From Roseivirga sp. BDSF3-8 (GTDB lineage Bacteria > Bacteroidota > Bacteroidia > Cytophagales > Cyclobacteriaceae): DNA of 64,000 nucleotides. A program made the translations under genes and the position numbers. The stretch lies in contig NZ_JBGNFV010000001.1 of the NCBI RefSeq assembly GCF_041449215.1, positions 496,001 to 560,000 on the forward strand, read 5' to 3'. Positions 1-8,256 of this stretch are shown here, one piece after another (position 1 is the stretch's first letter; each line of letters opens with the position of its first letter). The notes beneath the pieces are model-generated. The model saw only the letters and a list, made by a program, of their open reading frames with translations. It was not told the DNA's origin and made no database searches.

Positions 1-200
1 CCGCTAATGAGAAACCCACCAACGAATAGCATAAACATCACCAACCAATCAATGCTACCGTTTACACCAAGTACATATCCGAAAACGGAAGAAAATGCCA
101 CGAGAATAGAAAGACGTCCTTTCAGTAGTTCTACGTAGTCGCTGACCCGGTCTCTTACCGAATAGCTGGTTGTTTCCGCTCTGCTTTTAACCTCAATCAT
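1..200 (-). CDS. ctaB: Protoheme IX farnesyltransferase, N-terminal part (cut by window edge)
   Basis: Only about the first 66 residues are present; the frame starts at an ATG on the minus strand at 198-200 and stays open to the left edge. The protein would attach a farnesyl group to protoheme IX to make heme O at the inner membrane. The visible part has a short polar N-terminus, the motif DYVELLKGRLS that precedes the first helix in CyoE/CtaB proteins, and the first two hydrophobic segments (SILVAFSSVFGYVLG and WLVMFMLFVGGFLI). It starts one base after the stop of the heme A synthase gene, so it is the next cistron of the same respiratory operon. The catalytic Asp-rich motifs lie outside the window, so the call rests on the N-terminus and context. 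Confidence 0.8.
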   Translation of the reverse strand, partial: MIEVKSRAETTSYSVRDRVSDYVELLKGRLSILVAFSSVFGYVLGVNGSIDWLVMFMLFVGGFLIS

Positions 201-201
201 A

Positions 202-1290
202 TCAGGCAATAACTGCTGTTAGTTTACGCTGGCGTTCTAAAACCAGCCAGATAACAAACTGAACCCCAAATATCAGGGATGCTAGTAACAGGTGAACCGG
301 CTGTGCGAATGCCGGAATGGCAAAGTAAGCCATTATGGCTCCCAAAACCACCTCTATAACAATTAATAAGAGTAATAATTTCACTGACTTAGCTAAAATC
401 GTACCGACCCCCGGATCTTTCATCAGAAGCACGAGCAGCCACACATGAATAGCCGTAATAATCAGAGAATAGGTACGATGGATATAAAATGAAGTACCTA
501 ATGCATCAATCCATTGATTCCGGGCCGAGTACCCTAACCTTCTTGCCACCTCATCAATACCTTCTCTCACTTCGGTTCCTAACACAATCTGGCTTATCAT
601 GGTGATCATGCACAGGATGATCAGAAAATAAACAGTTTTGAATTTACTGCCTGGAGGCCTTACCTCGATGTTATCCATGTTACTCCTGAACGATACATAA
701 ATAAGTAGTGCCACTATCGCAAGTGCGAGTATCATGTGAACAGTGATCATCCATGTAAGGAGATTACTGGAAACAACGATAGAACCAATCCAGCCCTGAA
801 AGCCAACCAGTATCAGAGAGAGAAACGATAGCCAGAATATGACAGGGTCTTTTCGCAGGTAGGAGAAAGAAGCGACAAAGGTAGCAAAGACAAACAAACC
901 GATCAGTGCACCTACCAGCCGGTTGACATACTCGGTCCAGGTTTTAGCGGCATTAAATGGAATGTCCTCAGTGATACCGGGGTCAGAAAGAATCTGTTCT
1001 GCTTTTTTTTCGAAGCCGAGGGAGCTCAGATATTGAGAAAAACGCCTGTTTTTCTCAAGCCGTTGCTCGGTGAACTCTCTTTCGTACCCTTCAGGTAACT
1101 CTGACTCATTAGTTGGAGGCACCCATTGACCAAAGCATTTTGGCCAGTCAGGACAACCCATTCCGGCCCCTGTGCTTCTTACGATACCTCCTACAAGGAT
1201 CAGGAAATAAATAGAAAAGACCGTCAAGAGGCTGAGCCTCCTGAAGGTCTTTCCAGTATTATCCGATTGATTATTTATCGCTTGTTTCAT
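202..1290 (-). CDS. ctaA: Heme A synthase (COX15/CtaA family)
   Basis: A 362-residue polytopic membrane protein that would oxidise heme O to heme A for cytochrome oxidase. The sequence has about eight hydrophobic helices. The first ends in GGIVRSTGAGMGCPDWPKC, the signature loop of COX15 proteins with its Cys pair, and is followed by a charged periplasmic loop of about 60 residues. Conserved His residues lie in the helices (TVHMILALAIV, HRTYSLIITAIHVW and PVHLLLASLIFG). The length is normal for the family. The gene start overlaps the 3' end of coxA by 20 bases and its stop abuts ctaB, so translation of the three is likely coupled. Function is inferred from family signature plus position directly behind the oxidase. 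Confidence 0.93.
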   Translation of the reverse strand: MKQAINNQSDNTGKTFRRLSLLTVFSIYFLILVGGIVRSTGAGMGCPDWPKCFGQWVPPTNESELPEGYEREFTEQRLEKNRRFSQYLSSLGFEKKAEQILSDPGITEDIPFNAAKTWTEYVNRLVGALIGLFVFATFVASFSYLRKDPVIFWLSFLSLILVGFQGWIGSIVVSSNLLTWMITVHMILALAIVALLIYVSFRSNMDNIEVRPPGSKFKTVYFLIILCMITMISQIVLGTEVREGIDEVARRLGYSARNQWIDALGTSFYIHRTYSLIITAIHVWLLVLLMKDPGVGTILAKSVKLLLLLIVIEVVLGAIMAYFAIPAFAQPVHLLLASLIFGVQFVIWLVLERQRKLTAVIA

Positions 1291-3142
1291 CTACGATATC
1301 CGCCTCACTATCTTTCTCGCGGTCTATCAGCTCATTTTCATGAGGAAGGTTAGACTCAGGAGTCTGTGAGAAAGGAATGTGCTGAGGGATGAAATCATCC
1401 TTTGCACCAGGCTTACTATAGTCGTAGGGCCATCTGTACACAGTAGGGATTTCACCTGGCCAGTTGCCATGACCCGGAGTGATAGGTGTAGTCCACTCTA
1501 AAGTGTTTGATCTCCATGGGTTCTTAGGTGCTTTTCTTCCTTTAAATATGCTGTAGAAGAAATTAAAGGCAAATATGATCTGAGAACCAAAAGTTAGTAT
1601 GGCAGCAATACTTACGAACATGTTCAGGTCTGTAAAGCCTCCGAACGTATCGAAATTCGTAAATGAATAATACCTTCTTGGGAAGCCGGCTATACCGATG
1701 TAGTGCATAGGCCAGAAGACAGCGTAAACCCCGACAAATGTACACCAGAAGTGAATGTAACCAAGACGATTATCCATCATGCGGCCAAACATTTTAGGGA
1801 ACCAATGGTAGACACCAGCCATCATACCAAAGAAGGAGGCACTACCCATTACAAGGTGGAAGTGCGCCACTACAAAGTAAGTATCATGAAGCTGAATATC
1901 GAGTGCAGAGTTACCCAGGAATATACCAGTAAGACCACCAGAAATAAACAAGGATACAAGACCGATAGAGAACAGCATCGCAGGTGTAAAGACAATGTTT
2001 CCTTTCCAAAGTGTAGTCAGGTAGTTAAATACCTTAACCGCTGAAGGAACAGCAATAATCAGGGTAAGGAACATAAAGACTGATCCGAGGAAAGGATTCA
2101 GACCTGACACAAACATGTGGTGTGCCCATACAACGAAGCTCAATATGGTAATACCCAACATAGACCCGATCATGGCTCTATAACCAAAAATAGGTTTACG
2201 TGCGTTGGTAGCGATTACCTCAGAACTGATACCAAGAGCAGGAAGAAGCACGATATATACCTCAGGGTGCCCAAGGAACCAGAAAAGGTGCTGATAAAGC
2301 AGCGGGCTACCACCCGAGTTGGCAAGTGCCTCACCACCAATGTAAATATCACTCAGATAGAAGCTTGTCCCGAAGCTACGGTCAAATACCAGAAGAAGCG
2401 CCGCAGCAAACAGAACAGGGAATGAAAGCAAACCAATAACGGCAGTCAGGAAGAACGCCCAGATAGTGAGGGGAAGCTTGGAAAAAGACATCCCTTTAGT
2501 CCGGAGGTTAATCACCGTTGCGATATAGTTAATACCACCAAGTAGCGTAGAAACAATGAAGAAGGTCATCGCTACAAGCCAGAGTGTCATACCCAACTGT
2601 GACCCCTGAATGGCTTGAGGCAGCGCACTAAGAGGTGGATAAACGACCCATCCACCTGCAGCAGGTCCTGTCTCTATGAAAAGGCTATAGAACATAACCA
2701 CACTGGCAAGGAAGAAAAACCAGTAGCTAAGCATGTTCATAAAGCCGGACGCCATATCCCTGGCCCCGATTTGAAGAGGAATCAGAAAGTTACTGAAGGT
2801 ACCACTTAACCCTGCAGTAAGCACGAAGAATACCATGATGGTACCGTGCATAGTTACAAGAGCAAGGTAAAACTCCGGATCAATAGAACCGGCATCAGTG
2901 ATCCACTTACCCAGAATAGGGCGCAGGAACTCAAGGTTCATATCTGGGAAGCCAAGCTGAAGCCTGAACATTACCGACAAAAGGCCACCGATGAATGCCC
3001 ACAGTATACCTGTAATCAGATATTGCTTGGCAATTACCTTATGGTCTTCGCTGAAAATATAGTTAGTAATAAAGTTACCGTGGTGCTCATGATGTTCATC
3101 ATGGGCGGTGTGCTCTGATACATGAATATCTGCTGTAGCCAT
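1271..3142 (-). CDS. coxA: Cytochrome c oxidase subunit I
   Basis: Catalytic subunit of a heme-copper oxidase (623 residues, 12 or more membrane helices) that reduces oxygen and pumps protons. Visible ligands are His99 in VTMHGTIMVFF (low-spin heme), the CuB His292 and cross-linked Tyr296 in GHPEVYIVLLP, the His pair in WAHHMF, and the two heme His in HDTYFVVAHFHLV. These are the A-type oxidase motifs. A His-rich N-terminus (residues 7-21) and an acidic C-terminal tail flank the core. It lies 27 bases after coxB and overlaps ctaA. Subunits III and IV are not between coxB and ctaA and may lie to the left of the window (inference). Confidence 0.97.
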   Translation of the reverse strand: MATADIHVSEHTAHDEHHEHHGNFITNYIFSEDHKVIAKQYLITGILWAFIGGLLSVMFRLQLGFPDMNLEFLRPILGKWITDAGSIDPEFYLALVTMHGTIMVFFVLTAGLSGTFSNFLIPLQIGARDMASGFMNMLSYWFFFLASVVMFYSLFIETGPAAGGWVVYPPLSALPQAIQGSQLGMTLWLVAMTFFIVSTLLGGINYIATVINLRTKGMSFSKLPLTIWAFFLTAVIGLLSFPVLFAAALLLVFDRSFGTSFYLSDIYIGGEALANSGGSPLLYQHLFWFLGHPEVYIVLLPALGISSEVIATNARKPIFGYRAMIGSMLGITILSFVVWAHHMFVSGLNPFLGSVFMFLTLIIAVPSAVKVFNYLTTLWKGNIVFTPAMLFSIGLVSLFISGGLTGIFLGNSALDIQLHDTYFVVAHFHLVMGSASFFGMMAGVYHWFPKMFGRMMDNRLGYIHFWCTFVGVYAVFWPMHYIGIAGFPRRYYSFTNFDTFGGFTDLNMFVSIAAILTFGSQIIFAFNFFYSIFKGRKAPKNPWRSNTLEWTTPITPGHGNWPGEIPTVYRWPYDYSKPGAKDDFIPQHIPFSQTPESNLPHENELIDREKDSEADIVDETSDK

Positions 3143-3169
3143 ATCTTATATCGTTATAAAGCTTACGCC

Positions 3170-4228
3170 TTACTGCTGAATTTCTGTTGATTCTGTTTCC
3201 TCAATACCTGCTTTTACCATTGCCAGCTCCCGCTTCTCTGCAGGTATTTTGGCAAGGTACTCAGGATTGTTACTCAAGAAGGACTGTTGCTCAGCATACC
3301 ATTGCTGGTATTCATCCAACTCCTCAACTACTACACGGATCTTCATAGAGAAGTGACCGCGACCGCAAACTTCTGTACAGGCGATTTCATAATTGAATTC
3401 GGCATCACCTGTTTCCTGACGCATTTCCTGGGTAGTTTTGGTAGGGGTAAACCAGAAGCTGGTGGGCATACCAGGCATAGCATCCATCTTCATTCTAAAG
3501 TGAGGACCAAATACACTGTGTAATACATCCTTTGCTCTGATCTTGAATAAAACAGGCTTATTCACTGGAAGGTGAATTTCCATAGGAATAAAATCATCAT
3601 GACTAGCCTGATCAGTAAAATCTATACCGAATTCATTCACAGGATCGATAAGCCTGTAGTCATACTGGCCTAAGCTACCATCTTTACCTGGGTAGCGAAC
3701 CTTCCAGGCGAACTGATAGCCCATGATCTCTACAATCTCTGCTTCTTCAGGCGCTTTATCTGTGATCTCGGTCCATGTCTTCCAACCAGTAAATACAAGC
3801 ACGGCAAGTACAATGGCAGGAACTACTGTCCAGAGGATCTCAAGCTTACTGTTATCAGGGTAGAAAAGGGCTTTACGCTTTTCTTTAAACTGATACCTGT
3901 GAGAAAACCAGAAAAGAAGAATTTGGGTAAGAAGAAAGACTACGCCGGTTACAGCGGTAGTCAACCAGAACATGAATTCGTAATCATCTCCGTGAGCTGA
4001 CGCTACGGGAAGGGTATAATCGTCAAAGTAGGCAAAGCTATACCAGAAGAACCCACCAAGGCTCAGGACCATGAAGACAATAAACAGAATCGCGTTCGTA
4101 GAGTTAGCGCCGGTAATTCTCTTTTTTTCGGATCCTTTAGCTACTCCAACCAGTGTCTGGATACGGAATATCAGGAACAGGATCGCCACAATCAGAATAA
4201 CACCTACACCGACTATTATATTAAGCAT
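3170..4228 (-). CDS. coxB: Cytochrome c oxidase subunit II with CuA site
   Basis: A 352-residue subunit that accepts electrons from cytochrome c through the CuA centre. The CuA ligands are visible: His237 in DVLHSVFG, Cys284 and Cys288 in CTEVCGRGHFSM, His292 and Met295. The protein has four predicted membrane segments (near 2-28, 45-67, 86-108 and 131-148) instead of the usual two, so it carries an N-terminal two-helix extension. No CxxCH motif is present, so it is not a caa3-type subunit with a fused cytochrome c; electrons probably come from ActE or ActA of the same operon (inference). The C-terminal tail after the cupredoxin domain is Glu/Gln-rich. Confidence 0.96.
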   Translation of the reverse strand: MLNIIVGVGVILIVAILFLIFRIQTLVGVAKGSEKKRITGANSTNAILFIVFMVLSLGGFFWYSFAYFDDYTLPVASAHGDDYEFMFWLTTAVTGVVFLLTQILLFWFSHRYQFKEKRKALFYPDNSKLEILWTVVPAIVLAVLVFTGWKTWTEITDKAPEEAEIVEIMGYQFAWKVRYPGKDGSLGQYDYRLIDPVNEFGIDFTDQASHDDFIPMEIHLPVNKPVLFKIRAKDVLHSVFGPHFRMKMDAMPGMPTSFWFTPTKTTQEMRQETGDAEFNYEIACTEVCGRGHFSMKIRVVVEELDEYQQWYAEQQSFLSNNPEYLAKIPAEKRELAMVKAGIEETESTEIQQ

Positions 4229-4253
4229 AGTGAACCCTTTTAAATTTTTTCAA

Positions 4254-5630
4254 TCAAATATGGTGATGAATACTTTCTTCCAACATCGGGTGATTCTTGG
4301 GCACTAGTGCATGCCTGGAAAGGCTGAGTAGTGCCACAAAAGCGAAGGCTGCAAAATAGATTAGCGCAAAGCCCACTTCGAGGAACTGAAATCCACCGTT
4401 TTCTTTCAACACACCAGGTGTTACCATGAGGTAGAAATCCAGCCAATGTCCGACGAGGACGACCGTACAAACGATCTTTAAGAAGATGCTGTGGCGTTTT
4501 GAATCTCTCGTCATCAGAACGAGGAATGGGAAGAAAAAGTTTAGTATCAGATTGATGAAGAAAACAGGCGCATAATGATCACTGGCAAGCCTTTCTACGA
4601 AGTAAATAGTCTCTTCAGGGATGTTAGCATAATAGATAAGAAGAAACTGACTAAACCAGATATATGTCCAGAAAATACTGAAAGCAAAAACAAACTTTCC
4701 AAGGTCGTGGAGGTGGTTTGAGTTGATCATTTTCAGGTACCCAGCCTCTCTTAGCAGTGTCGTAACCAGAGTGATGGCTGCAAGGCCAGCTACGAACCAA
4801 CTGGCAAACACATACCAGCCGAACATCGTACTAAACCAGTGGGTATCAATTGACATTACCCAATCCCAGGCGCTTGTAGAACTCGTTACAGCAAAGAAAA
4901 CCAAAAATATAGCTGAGTAGCTTCTGAGCTTATACCAGTATTTAGTACCTCCATGCAGGTCTTCCTGAAGAATGGTCTTCTTGATCATACGATAGAAACC
5001 GTACCAGATCACAAAGTAAAGTACCATTCTTAGCAACCAGAAGAAGGGGAAACCGCCGTCTGCAAGTGGCCAAAAGAAAAAGCCTGCTTTACCTTTAATT
5101 ATTTCATCGCCTGCAGGCCCGTCTGAATAGAGGTACTCGTGAGTCCAGTGGAAGATCTCATGGCTACCCCAAAGGTAAGTAAGGAGCATCAGCACTCCTC
5201 CAATAGGTAACCAGTTAACAAATGAGAGCGGTATACGCTGTATGGCAGCAGACCATCCGGCCTGGGCAGCATACTGTAAGGCGACAAAGAAAAGCCCGAT
5301 AACGGCCAGGCCAATGAAATATACGTTATTAATCCAAAGGTTGGCTTTTACACGGTGGGTCCAGTGATATTCAGCTGTATGATGTTCCTCACCTTCAGCA
5401 GCATGCTCACCGACAGCAGATGCATGCTCATCTCCATGAGCAACCTCACCATGAGCCTCGCCTTCAACATGCTCAGTATGAGCACCAGCTTCAGCAGCGT
5501 GGTCATCATGATGGCCCGCTGTGGCATTCAGATAAATCCCAAGGATAGCTAAGACCACACCTATCACGGCTGTGATAATGAGGCTGCGCTTTGCCTTTGA
5601 GGTAAATACAAATTTTTCGTCAGTTATCAT
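4254..5630 (-). CDS. actF: Alternative complex III, quinol-oxidising membrane subunit ActF
   Basis: A 458-residue polytopic protein with about ten hydrophobic helices, the last gene of the act group. In alternative complex III, ActC and ActF are the two large membrane subunits that handle quinol and menaquinol oxidation. Between the first and second helix (about residues 38-92) there is a loop rich in His, Glu and Ala, with repeated HxD/E-type pairs. This loop could bind metal, but that is inference. The downstream part contains Trp/Tyr-rich helices and a HWLDFYLMVTPG segment typical of ActF/NrfD-like proteins. It lies 16 bases after actE and 25 bases before coxB, supporting a joint ACIII-oxidase transcript. 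Confidence 0.92.
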   Translation of the reverse strand: MITDEKFVFTSKAKRSLIITAVIGVVLAILGIYLNATAGHHDDHAAEAGAHTEHVEGEAHGEVAHGDEHASAVGEHAAEGEEHHTAEYHWTHRVKANLWINNVYFIGLAVIGLFFVALQYAAQAGWSAAIQRIPLSFVNWLPIGGVLMLLTYLWGSHEIFHWTHEYLYSDGPAGDEIIKGKAGFFFWPLADGGFPFFWLLRMVLYFVIWYGFYRMIKKTILQEDLHGGTKYWYKLRSYSAIFLVFFAVTSSTSAWDWVMSIDTHWFSTMFGWYVFASWFVAGLAAITLVTTLLREAGYLKMINSNHLHDLGKFVFAFSIFWTYIWFSQFLLIYYANIPEETIYFVERLASDHYAPVFFINLILNFFFPFLVLMTRDSKRHSIFLKIVCTVVLVGHWLDFYLMVTPGVLKENGGFQFLEVGFALIYFAAFAFVALLSLSRHALVPKNHPMLEESIHHHI

Positions 5631-5646
5631 CGATCTCTGTCCGGTT

Positions 5647-6309
5647 TTACTGTTTCTGAAGAGTTTCTACATATCGGGCTATCTTCCAGCGATCTTCTAT
5701 GCTCACTTGTGATCCGTGAGGATACATACGGCCTTTTCCGTAAGTGATAACATGGAAGATATGACCTTGGGAAACTTCAGCCACACGTCCTTTATTATAA
5801 GCAGGCACACCTTTGTATACTTGTCCAACAGGACCGTCACCCTGACCGGCTCCCCCGTGACAGGGATAGCAATAACGGTTATAAAGCTGACGGCCATCGC
5901 CTATTACTTCTTCAGTAGCAGGCAGAGGGTTAGAAAGATTAGCTGCCGCATAGTCAAGCCAATAGGTGCTTCCGACCGTATCAGCAGGAATACGATAAGG
6001 TAGTACACCAGAAGCTGTTCTACGAACTGTATTTTCAGCAGGAAGCCTCATGTTCATACCCCATGCATTGTATGGGTTTGAATTGTAGTACTCACCTGTT
6101 TCATTATCATAGGAATCCACGAAGCTGCCAGCCTCTTCATCATCGATTTGAGACAAGGGCTCATAAGGTATCGAATGATACATCTGAGGGGCATACTCTA
6201 CCCCTGGATTGTTTCCGTCTGCTGAGCAAGAGGCAAGAAAGACTCCGGCCACAAGCAGTAGAATAAGGTTATTCTTAAGCATCGATATCAAACTCTTGAT
6301 TCTTCTCAA
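5647..6309 (-). CDS. actE: Alternative complex III monoheme cytochrome c lipoprotein ActE
   Basis: A 220-residue lipoprotein-type c-type cytochrome. Residues 15-28 form a hydrophobic signal ending in the lipobox LASC, so Cys28 would be lipidated and the protein anchored to the outer face of the inner membrane. A single heme site CYPCH is followed by GGAGQGDGPVGQ, with a probable Met ligand in GKGRMYPHG. In ACIII this subunit passes electrons towards the oxidase. Its start overlaps the end of actD by 4 bases (ATGA-type coupling) and actF follows after 16 bases. Heme motif, lipobox and gene order agree. Confidence 0.93.
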   Translation of the reverse strand: MRRIKSLISMLKNNLILLLVAGVFLASCSADGNNPGVEYAPQMYHSIPYEPLSQIDDEEAGSFVDSYDNETGEYYNSNPYNAWGMNMRLPAENTVRRTASGVLPYRIPADTVGSTYWLDYAAANLSNPLPATEEVIGDGRQLYNRYCYPCHGGAGQGDGPVGQVYKGVPAYNKGRVAEVSQGHIFHVITYGKGRMYPHGSQVSIEDRWKIARYVETLQKQ

Positions 6310-6830
6310 AACGATTTTTCATTTACCTCAATGGCTCCGGCACCTTTCAGGACTTCTTTAATCTTACTCAAATCGGTCTTATTAGTAGAAAGGTCTACTG
6401 CCATCACCATTTTATCATCGGTACTTCTAACGTCAAATACCTTAGGCTGTGCCCAGGGCTTAAGATTAGAAATAACAAAGAACGTACCTACCATGCCAAA
6501 AGAGGCCAGGAGAACGGTAAGCTCAAATGTAACAGGGATGAAGGTAGGCAGGGGAGCAAAGTCTTTACCACCAATAATCATTGGCCAGTCAATCTTCATC
6601 ATGAAGAACTGCATGGTGAGAGCAAGTGTAGTACCTAACAAACCAAAAAGGAAGGCTACTACAGGCAATTTGCTCCGCTTATACCCTAAAGCATGCTCCA
6701 GGCCATGGACGGGATAAGGAGTAAATACTTCCTCTATCTTAACGCCGGCTTCGCGCACACTTTTGACACCTTTTAAAAGGATGTCTTCGTCGTCAAAAAT
6801 TCCTAGTATATAATTTTTACCGCTTTCCAT
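6306..6830 (-). CDS. actD: Alternative complex III subunit ActD (DUF3341)
   Basis: A 174-residue protein with two membrane helices (about 56-78 and 102-125) between a soluble N-terminal alpha/beta domain and a short C-terminal domain. The N-terminus (YILGIFDDEDILLKGVKSVREAG, then EVFTPYPVHGLEHALG) is the DUF3341 signature; the FTPYPVHGLE stretch is well conserved in ActD. ActD is a peripheral/membrane subunit of ACIII without a cofactor. It overlaps actE by 4 bases and starts 2 bases after the actC stop. The combination of signature and strict actC-actD-actE order makes the call secure. Confidence 0.94.
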   Translation of the reverse strand: MESGKNYILGIFDDEDILLKGVKSVREAGVKIEEVFTPYPVHGLEHALGYKRSKLPVVAFLFGLLGTTLALTMQFFMMKIDWPMIIGGKDFAPLPTFIPVTFELTVLLASFGMVGTFFVISNLKPWAQPKVFDVRSTDDKMVMAVDLSTNKTDLSKIKEVLKGAGAIEVNEKSF

Positions 6831-6832
6831 GA

Positions 6833-8206
6833 TTATCTCCTGATTGGTTGCTTTTCAGATGAAGACCTCAATATAGATTTAACCTCTGCCATGTTGATCA
6901 CCGGGAAGAACTTGGCAAATGCCAGGAACAGGGTAAAGAACAGTCCGAATGTAAAGAGGTATACACCTATGTCATAGAATGTAGGGTAGAACATCGCCCA
7001 GCTTGAGGGAAGGTAATCTCTGTGCAATGAGGTAACAATGATCACGAAACGCTCGAACCACATACCAATATTTACAATGATAGAGAGGATGAATGTGGCA
7101 ACGATGCTCGTTCTGATTTTCTTAATCCAGAAAAGCTGAGGAGAAATCACGTTACATGTCATCATACTCCAGTACGCCCACCAGTAAGGCCCCGTAGCCC
7201 TGTTAATGAATGCATACTGCTCGTAAGGTACTCCTGAATACCAGGCAATAAAAAACTCAGTGATATACGCAATACCTACTATAGACCCGGTAATGATGAT
7301 GATGATATTCATCAATTCAATATGGGTCATGGTAATGTAATTCTTAAGCTTAAACACATGGCGGGTGATAAGCATAAGCGTAAGTACCATGGCAAACCCT
7401 GAGAAGATAGCCCCTGCTACGAAGTAAGGAGGGAAAATGGTAGTATGCCATCCTGGAATTACGGAAGTAGCAAAGTCAAAGGATACAATAGTGTGTACTG
7501 ACAGTACAAGCGGGGTGGCAACACCAGCCAGGATAAGTGATACAGCTTCGTATCGCTCCCAGGCCTTAGCCCCACCTACCCAGCCAAGACTAAGGGCACC
7601 ATATGCAATTTTTGAAATCTTATTAGTCGCCCGGTCACGAATGGTAGCAAAGTCAGGAACAAGGCCGATATACCAGAATACAAGTGACACACTGAAATAG
7701 GTGCTGATCGCAAACACGTCCCAAAGAAGTGGTGAGTTAAAGTTAACCCACAGAGGCCCGAAGGCATTTGGGAGAGGAAGCGCCCAGTAGAAACCCAGCC
7801 ACGGACGTCCCATGTGAATCACCGGGAACATGGCGGCACAGATTACCGCGAAGATTGTCATAGCTTCAGCGGCCCGGTTAATAGATGTTCTCCACTTCTG
7901 TCTGAATAGAAGGAGTACGGCCGAAATAAGGGTACCAGCGTGACCGATACCAACCCACCAAACGAAGTTGGTGATATCCCAGGCCCATCCAACAGTTTTA
8001 TTCAATCCCCACATTCCGATACCATCCCAGAGGGTCATAACCAAAGCATAGGCACCTATTGAAAGGGCTCCGAGGGCAATGGCCATGCCTCCCATCCAGG
8101 GTAAAGTGGGCTTTCCTTCTACCTGGCGGCACACATCATTTGTAATGTCGTGTAGCGTTTTGCCGCCGGTAACCAAGGGGTCTCTTACGGGTGAAGTAAC
8201 TTGCAT
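6833..8206 (-). CDS. actC: Alternative complex III membrane subunit ActC (NrfD family)
   Basis: A 457-residue NrfD/PsrC-type integral membrane subunit with about ten helices. It starts with a short cytoplasmic stretch ([18 protein letters not shown]), then [16 protein letters not shown] before helix 1. The [21 protein letters not shown] segment carries the conserved His, and [16 protein letters not shown] and the motif [25 protein letters not shown] are typical of ActC. ActC is the partner of the iron-sulfur subunit ActB and is thought to hold the quinol site. It lies 50 bases after actB and 2 bases before actD. Confidence 0.95.
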   Translation of the reverse strand: MQVTSPVRDPLVTGGKTLHDITNDVCRQVEGKPTLPWMGGMAIALGALSIGAYALVMTLWDGIGMWGLNKTVGWAWDITNFVWWVGIGHAGTLISAVLLLFRQKWRTSINRAAEAMTIFAVICAAMFPVIHMGRPWLGFYWALPLPNAFGPLWVNFNSPLLWDVFAISTYFSVSLVFWYIGLVPDFATIRDRATNKISKIAYGALSLGWVGGAKAWERYEAVSLILAGVATPLVLSVHTIVSFDFATSVIPGWHTTIFPPYFVAGAIFSGFAMVLTLMLITRHVFKLKNYITMTHIELMNIIIIITGSIVGIAYITEFFIAWYSGVPYEQYAFINRATGPYWWAYWSMMTCNVISPQLFWIKKIRTSIVATFILSIIVNIGMWFERFVIIVTSLHRDYLPSSWAMFYPTFYDIGVYLFTFGLFFTLFLAFAKFFPVINMAEVKSILRSSSEKQPIRR

Positions 8207-8256
8207 TTGTATATCAGAAAGTCTTCAATAATTCCAAATTGAACTCTATGGCTTGC

